From assembly GCF_014697075.1 (NCBI RefSeq), contig NZ_JACJRE010000066.1, positions 1 to 36,528 of the forward strand: a stretch of DNA of 36,528 bases, written 5' to 3'. This document shows, piece after piece, positions 31,373 through 36,528 of the stretch (within the stretch, counting starts at the first letter, position 1; the number at the start of each line of letters is the position of its first letter). The notes under the pieces are model-generated. The model was not told where the DNA came from and searched no databases. It saw nothing but the letters and a program-made list of their open reading frames with translations. Made by a program: the position numbers and the translations under genes. This DNA is from Tolypothrix sp. FACHB-123. GTDB taxonomy: Bacteria > Cyanobacteriota > Cyanobacteriia > Cyanobacteriales > Nostocaceae.

Positions 31373-33376
31373 CTACGCTGCTGTTCGGCGCGGTGCATCA
31401 AGGATGACTTCAGCAATGGAGAAGTCGCGCTTAATGTCTAAACTGTTGAGATAGGAGATTGGATCGTCAGCGTTAAATGGTTTACCATCAAATAGCTGAA
31501 TCGGTTGGCGAGTATAGCTGATATCTAAGCCTAATTCTCTGGCGGCGGTGCTGAAGACGCGGACGCGACAAACTCTTTCGACAACTTCTACCCAGTTTCT
31601 AGGGAAGGGAGTATCACCCCACCGCGCTAGTTGGCTCATAATCCAAATTTGTTCGGTACGGCTGGGGCGGTTGATTGCCGACTCGGAATAAAATTGGTGA
31701 TGGGCGTAATCCCGTAAGGGGTGGTCTAAATCACAGCTTAAATTTTCCGGATCTTCGAGTTGAATATACTCTATATCGGTGCTGACATAATCCCTACTGA
31801 CTGTGATCCTTCTAATTTCCTGAGCATTTTTGGGATCTGCACAGTAAACGCAAGCTTCTAGTAAGGCTTTAGTTAAGGCAATATGGGTATTGGGGTAAGC
31901 TTCCGCCCAGTCTTCCCGGACACCGAGAACTTTACCGGGGTGTCCTAGCCAAACTTCTAAATCTGTGGCTACGGTAAAGCCAACACCTTCAGATGCGGCG
32001 CGGTAGTTCCAAGGTTCGCCGACGCAGTAACCGTCAATACTACCATTTTGTAAGTCGGCGACCATCTGCGCTGGGGGAATGGTCTTCATATCCACATCAA
32101 TATCGGGGTCAACTCCGCCAGCTGCTAGCCAGTAACGCAGCAGTAAGTTGTGCATGGATGCGGGATGCACTACCCCCATGATGTGGCGTTGTTCGCGGGT
32201 ACGTAAAAGATATTTTTTAAAGTCTGATAAGCTTTGTACACCTTGGTCGTAAAAGCGTTTCGCTAAGGTAATAGCGTTACCGTTACGAGTCATGGTGAGG
32301 GAACTAACTACGGGTACTGGCTGATTTTTATGCCCGCCCAATGTTAACCACATGGGCATACCCGAAGGCATTTGGGCTGCATCTAAGTAACCGCCAGTGA
32401 TACCATCTTCAATCCCGCGCCAGCTTGTTTCCCGGACTAGGTTGACTTCATCTAAACCATGCTTGGCAAAAAAGCCTTTTTCTTTAGCAACAGCTAGAGG
32501 TGCGCAAGCGCTGAGGGGTAAGAAGCCAATTTCTAAGTTAACTTTTTCTAAACCATGACGAGAAATATTCGCTGTTTTCCGCGCCCGGATTTTCTTGATG
32601 CGTTTCTGCTGGTTGAGGAAGTAAATCATCTCGCTGCGCAAAATGTAGTAGCTGGGATGTTCTACTACTTCCATCCGTTTGCGGGGTCTGGGGATATCTA
32701 CTTCTAGGATGTCACCAATTTTCGATTCGGGGCCATTGGTTAACATGACAATTCTGTCAGATAACAATACTGCTTCATCTACATCATGGGTCACCATAAC
32801 TGCGGTGACTTCGTTTTCTTCGCAGATTTGCATTAATTGTTCTTGCAAATTCCCCCGTGTAAGTGCATCTAACGCACCGAAGGGTTCATCTAGCAATAAT
32901 AGTTTAGGACGAATTGCCAAAGCGCGCGCGATCGCAACCCGTTGTTTTTGTCCCCCAGATAACATCCCTGGTTGTTTATCAGCATGGGGACGCAAACCCA
33001 CCATATCTATATGTTTCTCGACAACAGCTTTGCGTTCCGCAGCCGGCATTCCTTTCATCACGGAATCCACAGCCAAAGCAATATTTTCTCTAACAGTCCG
33101 CCAAGGTAATAAAGAATAGTTTTGGAATACCACCATTCTATCTGGGCCTGGTCTGGTGATTCTTTGTCCTTCCAAAGTAACCACACCTTCCGATGGTAAA
33201 TCTAACCCGGCAATCATATTTAACAGCGTAGATTTACCGCAACCAGAGTGACCAATTAAAGAAACAAATTCACCTTTTCTAATTTGTAAGTCAATTCCTT
33301 TCAGGGCAATATATTGACCGCCACCAGTTAACTCAAATACCTTATCAATTTGATCGACAGCAACGAATACGCTCAT
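31373..33376 (-). CDS. nrtC: Nitrate ABC transporter fused ATPase/sensor NrtC
   Basis: 667 residues in two parts. Residues 1-260 are an ABC ATPase: Walker A GHSGCGKST (42-50), VVFQNYSLLPWRT, signature LSGGQKQRV (139-147), Walker B LLLLDEPFGALDA (159-171) and VTHDVDEAVLLSD. Residues about 278-667 resemble the periplasmic binding protein NrtA (LEIGFLPLSACAPLAVAKEK, YWLAAGGVDPDIDVDMKTIP, YCVGEPWNYRA) but lie in the cytosol. In NrtC of other cyanobacteria this domain binds nitrate and mediates ammonium/nitrate control of uptake. The length is normal for NrtC. The start is supported by AAAGGA 10 nt upstream. nrtB is 115 bp upstream across heptamer repeats; nrtD is 450 bp downstream. Confidence 0.95.
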   Translation of the reverse strand: MSVFVAVDQIDKVFELTGGGQYIALKGIDLQIRKGEFVSLIGHSGCGKSTLLNMIAGLDLPSEGVVTLEGQRITRPGPDRMVVFQNYSLLPWRTVRENIALAVDSVMKGMPAAERKAVVEKHIDMVGLRPHADKQPGMLSGGQKQRVAIARALAIRPKLLLLDEPFGALDALTRGNLQEQLMQICEENEVTAVMVTHDVDEAVLLSDRIVMLTNGPESKIGDILEVDIPRPRKRMEVVEHPSYYILRSEMIYFLNQQKRIKKIRARKTANISRHGLEKVNLEIGFLPLSACAPLAVAKEKGFFAKHGLDEVNLVRETSWRGIEDGITGGYLDAAQMPSGMPMWLTLGGHKNQPVPVVSSLTMTRNGNAITLAKRFYDQGVQSLSDFKKYLLRTREQRHIMGVVHPASMHNLLLRYWLAAGGVDPDIDVDMKTIPPAQMVADLQNGSIDGYCVGEPWNYRAASEGVGFTVATDLEVWLGHPGKVLGVREDWAEAYPNTHIALTKALLEACVYCADPKNAQEIRRITVSRDYVSTDIEYIQLEDPENLSCDLDHPLRDYAHHQFYSESAINRPSRTEQIWIMSQLARWGDTPFPRNWVEVVERVCRVRVFSTAARELGLDISYTRQPIQLFDGKPFNADDPISYLNSLDIKRDFSIAEVILDAPRRTAA

Positions 33377-33395
33377 TTTTATTTGTCCTTTGTCA

Positions 33396-33485
33396 GTTGT
33401 CAGTTGTCAGTTGTCAGTTGTTATTTGTCCTTTAACCATAGTCAGTAGTCAAATAACTATTGACTATTGACTATTGACCATTGAC
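33396..33485. repeat. Heptamer arrays in the nrtB-nrtC spacer
   Basis: GTCAGTT repeated about four times (33396-33421), then ACTATTG/GACCATTG-type heptamers (33452-33485). Together they occupy most of the 115-bp spacer. They resemble the AGTCAAT/GTCAGTT STRR units elsewhere in the window. Confidence 0.8.
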
Positions 33486-33491
33486 TAATAA

Positions 33492-34331
33492 TTATTTCTG
33501 CTCTGCTGGTAAAATTAGGTTTTGTACCCAAGCCATTAATTTATCGAGGAGTAAACCAACTACACCGATATAAACTAGAGCCAAAATAACTTCGCTGACG
33601 TTGTTATTTTGATAAGCATCCCAGATAAAGAAGCCAATCCCGACAATACCGGACATAACGATTTCTGCCGCGATAATCGCTAACCAAGCCAAACCAATTG
33701 CAATTCTTAAACCTGTGAAAATGTAAGGTAATGCTGCAGGAATTAAGATATTTGTAAAGTATTCTTTGCGGCTTAATTGCAGCACTTTAGCAACGTTGTT
33801 GTAATCTTGAGGAATTTGAGTTACACCCACAGCAGTGTTAATTAATATCGGCCAAATTGCGGTGATGAAGATTACGAATAAAGCTGCTGGTTCGTTTTGG
33901 CGTAAAGCTGCTAAAGAAATAGGAACCCAAGCTAAAGGTGGTACAGTTCGTAATAATTGAAAGATGGGGTCTAATGCTTTAGACATTGTTTGATTCACCC
34001 CAATCAAAATACCCAAACCAATACCAACAATTGCTGCTAGCGTATAGCTAATTGCTACCCGTTGGAGACTTGCCCAAATCTGCCAAAAAAGACCTTTATC
34101 TGTGCCGCCTTTGTCATAAAAAGGATACAAAATCAATATCCAAGTGTCTGTGATAACTTGAATTGGCCCTGGTAATGTAGCGCCGGGAGTCCAAGCAAAC
34201 AGTTGCCACACAGCCAGAAATATGAAGATAGCGATCGCAGGTGGTACAAAATCAGGAAATTGTTTTTGCAACCGGGATATAAAACTGTTATCAAACTTAG
34301 GGTTGGCTGGGCGTTTTTGCGCAATTGTCAT
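33492..34331 (-). CDS. nrtB: Nitrate ABC transporter permease NrtB
   Basis: 279 residues, inner-membrane permease of the BPD-transport (binding-protein-dependent) family, forming the channel for nitrate/nitrite with NrtC and NrtD. About six hydrophobic helices are visible (for example FVPPAIAIFIFLAVWQLFAW, AISYTLAAIVGIGLGILIGV, ALFVIFITAIWPILINTAVG, IGLAWLAIIAAEIVMSGIVG, VILALVYIGVVGLLLDKLM). The EAA-type cytoplasmic loop is AALPYIFTGLRIAIGLAW, the contact site for the ATPases. The start has AGGAGA 8 nt upstream of the ATG. It is 139 bp downstream of nrtA, again with heptamer repeats in the spacer. Normal length. Confidence 0.95.
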   Translation of the reverse strand: MTIAQKRPANPKFDNSFISRLQKQFPDFVPPAIAIFIFLAVWQLFAWTPGATLPGPIQVITDTWILILYPFYDKGGTDKGLFWQIWASLQRVAISYTLAAIVGIGLGILIGVNQTMSKALDPIFQLLRTVPPLAWVPISLAALRQNEPAALFVIFITAIWPILINTAVGVTQIPQDYNNVAKVLQLSRKEYFTNILIPAALPYIFTGLRIAIGLAWLAIIAAEIVMSGIVGIGFFIWDAYQNNNVSEVILALVYIGVVGLLLDKLMAWVQNLILPAEQK

Positions 34332-34345
34332 AAACTCTTATCTCC

Positions 34346-34470
34346 TATTAATGTTGGTATTTGGCTTTTGGTATTTGGTAGTTTGTTATCAGTCAGCAGT
34401 CATTTAGGATTGGTAATGGGAATAAATAAATTGAGATAATGACTGTTGACTGTTGACGGCTGACTGTTGA
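34346..34470. repeat. Short repeats in the nrtA-nrtB spacer
   Basis: GGTATTTGGCTTTTGGTATTTGGTAG-type units lie at about 34353-34381, then GACTGTT/GACGGCT heptamers at about 34440-34470, running up to the nrtA stop. STRR-like, of the same type as at 4278-4333. Confidence 0.7.
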
Positions 34471-35850
34471 CTAAACACTGACCTTTTTAATCTTGAGGCT
34501 CTTGAGATATTCTTCTGGTTTTTCAGGGTCAAATTTACTGCCATCAAAAAATTCTTCAACACCACGAGATGTATTTGTGGGAATATCAGCCGCCGCAATG
34601 CCTAATTCTTTCGCAGCTTCTTTCCAAATATCTTCGCGGTTAACTTTATTAATTAACTCTTTGGCTTTAGCCGCATCATTGGCGATGTAATCTTTGGGTA
34701 AGAATCCCCAGCGCACGTTTTCTGTAATGAACCATAAATCATGGCTCTTGTAGGGATAAGAAACGCTACCTTTTTCATCTTTCCAGTAGTAAGCCGCCAT
34801 TGTTTTATCATCAATTTTGCGACCATCACCCATATCATATTTACCTTGATAGGGATCTGCCAAAATTTCTGGTGAGGGAAGGTTGAAATAATTACGAGCA
34901 GCAAGAATTTGTGCAGCTTCTTTGCGGTTATCAAAATTATCCAACCACTGCTGCGCTTCCATGATGCCTTTGAGTATGGCTTTGGTTGCTTTGGGATGTT
35001 TATCTACCCAATCGGCTCGTATAGCTAAGTATTCTTCGGGATGATTCTTCCAAATCTCTGCGGTTAATGCAGCCATGTAGCCAATTTTGTCTTTGACAAT
35101 GCGGAAAGGCCAAGGATCGCCTGTACTAAACGCATCCATTGTGCCGGTCTTCATGTTGGCGACGGTTTGCGCCGCAGGTACGGTGAGTAATTTCACATCT
35201 GCATCGGGATCTATGCCACCTGCTGCTAACCAGTAGCGAATCCACAAATCTTGGTTAACGTGGGGGAAGGTGAAAGCGGCGGTGAAAGGTGTAGAAGACT
35301 TTAGTTGGGTAAATATGGACTTAGCGCTAGCTAACTGTAAACTAATACCTTTACCTTGGTGCTTATTTGCGATCGCAATCCCATTCCCATGTGTAATTAA
35401 CTGCATTAATACATACATAGGAATTGGTTTATTACCTTTAGTAATTAAACCTTCTGTAATTAAATGCGGCATAGGCATTTGCCATTGACCACCATCAATC
35501 CCACCACCAGCAGAACCAATTTCTACGTTATCTCTAGCTGCACCCCAAGAAGCTTGTTTAGCAAGTTCAACATTGCTCATGCCATACTTAGCAAAAAAGC
35601 CTTTCTCTTTCGCAATAATTAACGGTGCTGCTTCCACAATTGGGATATATCCCAACTTAACTGTCGCCGTTTCTGGTTTTTGTTCGGGACTAATATTTGC
35701 TACTGGCTGAGCTGCTGCTTGTGTCGAGCCACCACCGCCAACATCTTCAGGAGGATTACCCAAACAGCCTTTGAGGAATACCGCACCCGCAGAAGCTCCG
35801 GCGTTTATGATAAATTTGCGGCGAGAAAATTGATTGAAAAATTCCGTCAT
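34471..35850 (-). CDS. nrtA: Nitrate/nitrite-binding lipoprotein NrtA
   Basis: 459 residues. It starts with a twin-arginine signal (SRRKF, 9-13) and a lipobox LKGC (Cys29), so it is a membrane-anchored periplasmic lipoprotein. The mature protein is a two-lobed solute-binding protein: [76 protein letters not shown] and [20 protein letters not shown]. The K in RIVKDK and the W/Q-rich pocket match nitrate-binding NrtA. Bicarbonate-binding CmpA carries Glu near the former place, so nitrate is favoured. It captures nitrate or nitrite for NrtB. The start has AAGGAG 7 nt before the ATG. First gene of the operon. Confidence 0.94.
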   Translation of the reverse strand: MTEFFNQFSRRKFIINAGASAGAVFLKGCLGNPPEDVGGGGSTQAAAQPVANISPEQKPETATVKLGYIPIVEAAPLIIAKEKGFFAKYGMSNVELAKQASWGAARDNVEIGSAGGGIDGGQWQMPMPHLITEGLITKGNKPIPMYVLMQLITHGNGIAIANKHQGKGISLQLASAKSIFTQLKSSTPFTAAFTFPHVNQDLWIRYWLAAGGIDPDADVKLLTVPAAQTVANMKTGTMDAFSTGDPWPFRIVKDKIGYMAALTAEIWKNHPEEYLAIRADWVDKHPKATKAILKGIMEAQQWLDNFDNRKEAAQILAARNYFNLPSPEILADPYQGKYDMGDGRKIDDKTMAAYYWKDEKGSVSYPYKSHDLWFITENVRWGFLPKDYIANDAAKAKELINKVNREDIWKEAAKELGIAAADIPTNTSRGVEEFFDGSKFDPEKPEEYLKSLKIKKVSV

Positions 35851-36528
35851 GGTATCTCCTTAAAATTGCAATGTAAGTTTTTATTTATGACAATTAAGAC
35901 AAGAAAAATAACTGTTTTTTGCATGTCTTAATTGTTGATTTGAACTATTTTAGCTACACAGAATTTCGTCATTCCGTAAAGGAATGGCGAAAGCAACTGT
36001 TGTAATTATCAAAAAAACTTTGGGAATGAATAGATTAGAGTTTGGGCAACGGAGTAAGTATCACTTAACTTGTTAAAAATTAGTTTACAGGGATTCCAGT
36101 AGAAATGGTTAACTTTGATCCTCTGATTCTTAAATAAATATTAGATTGGATATATAAGTAAAATTTTATCTTTCGCCTCTAAAGTTGCTGTCAAGTTCTA
36201 ATACATAAATTCTTTTCTATGGATTCAATTATTTATAATTGATGAATGCATATTTTTAGCTTCTTTGCATGTCATTTACAATCATCATTTACGCAAATTT
36301 TCAATAATAATCATTGTATGAATATATAATTAGCAGTTTGACTCATAAACTAATGTAAACAGATAGAAAAGCCAAACAGCTTATAGTTGGGCTGTAGTAA
36401 TTTACAGGTAAATACAGAAATATTGAGCTGACTTTTCACGGGATGTGGAAAAGAAAGAGTGGTTCGCGATAGATTATCGCGAACCACTTCCTATTCTTTA
36501 TTATATTTGGAAGTTTCTTCGACTAAAT
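35851..36528. other. 678-bp region upstream of nrtA
   Basis: It should contain the nrt promoter. It has a small CATTCC/GGAATG hairpin (35970-35986), AT-rich sequence, and a terminator-like hairpin at 36458-36488. I did not find a GTA-N8-TAC NtcA site; GTAGAAATGGTTAA near 36099 is only a partial match. No nirA-like gene is present up to the window edge. Confidence 0.55.
36458..36488. terminator. Perfect 14-bp hairpin, likely terminator
   Basis: AGTGGTTCGCGATA (36458-36471) and TATCGCGAACCACT (36475-36488) are exact reverse complements with a 3-nt loop. T-rich tracts follow in both directions (TCCTATTCTTTATT on +, CTTTCTTTTCC on -). It probably ends a gene lying beyond the right edge. Confidence 0.7.

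Noticed and set aside
30056-35850. Bicarbonate transporter CmpABCD instead of nitrate transporter.
   Set aside because: The binding protein has the NrtA-like [10 protein letters not shown] and WQMPMPHL segments, with Lys where CmpA carries an acidic residue; nitrate is favoured, though a profile search would settle it.
35851-36528. NtcA-binding site GTA-N8-TAC upstream of nrtA.
   Set aside because: I scanned the region and found no exact match; GTAGAAATGGTTAA (about 36099) and GTAGTAATTTAC (wrong spacing) are not convincing.

Overview
The window comes from a filamentous, probably heterocyst-type cyanobacterium (Nostocales-like). I infer this from the many GCGATCGC (HIP1) palindromes, the heptanucleotide tandem repeats between genes, the NrtABCD nitrate importer with a fused NrtC, TPR-CHAT proteins, a DUF4347/ELWxxDGT giant surface protein and a cyanobacterial-type HisRS. 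No rRNA, tRNA, CRISPR, transposase or phage gene was recognised.

Layout. (1) 1-3756 (-): N-terminal 1252 residues of a giant repeat protein: DUF4347 domain, 17 exact 48-residue ELWxxDGT units, then cadherin-like repeats running off the window. (2) 4472-9440: aldehyde dehydrogenase (+), then TPR protein, RNase D-like exonuclease and a medium-chain reductase (all -). (3) 9689-15395: possible small-molecule locus with an Asp/Asn-hydroxylase-like protein (-), a (+) run of cyclic amidohydrolase, quinone-reductase-like enzyme and an alpha/beta-hydrolase lacking its catalytic triad, then a (-) pair of cupin and exported ABM-like protein. (4) 15490-20483: hisS, L,D-transpeptidase, ExoD-like membrane protein and lipid kinase (-), DUF2459 (+). 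(5) 20484-21121: a 21-bp tandem array between two 116-bp direct repeats. (6) 21122-29663 (-): three tandem exported TPR-CHAT paralogs, differing mainly in TPR number and sharing an upstream block with an inverted repeat just before each start codon. (7) 30056-35850 (-): nrtA-nrtB-nrtC-nrtD, with a different repeat array in each intergenic spacer and a strong terminator after nrtD. (8) 35851-36528: leader region with a perfect hairpin at the edge.

The main themes are tandem repetition at many scales (7, 21, 102, 120 and 144 bp) and caspase-like His/Cys domains. Three are genuine CHAT domains, and the DUF4347 domain shows a very similar HG...CE.G pattern. The most unusual points are the paired 21-bp arrays next to a GTAGGTTGGGTT inverted-repeat element, the CHAT gene family with its conserved leader, and the cluster at 9.7-15.4 kb in which two enzymes have lost canonical catalytic residues.
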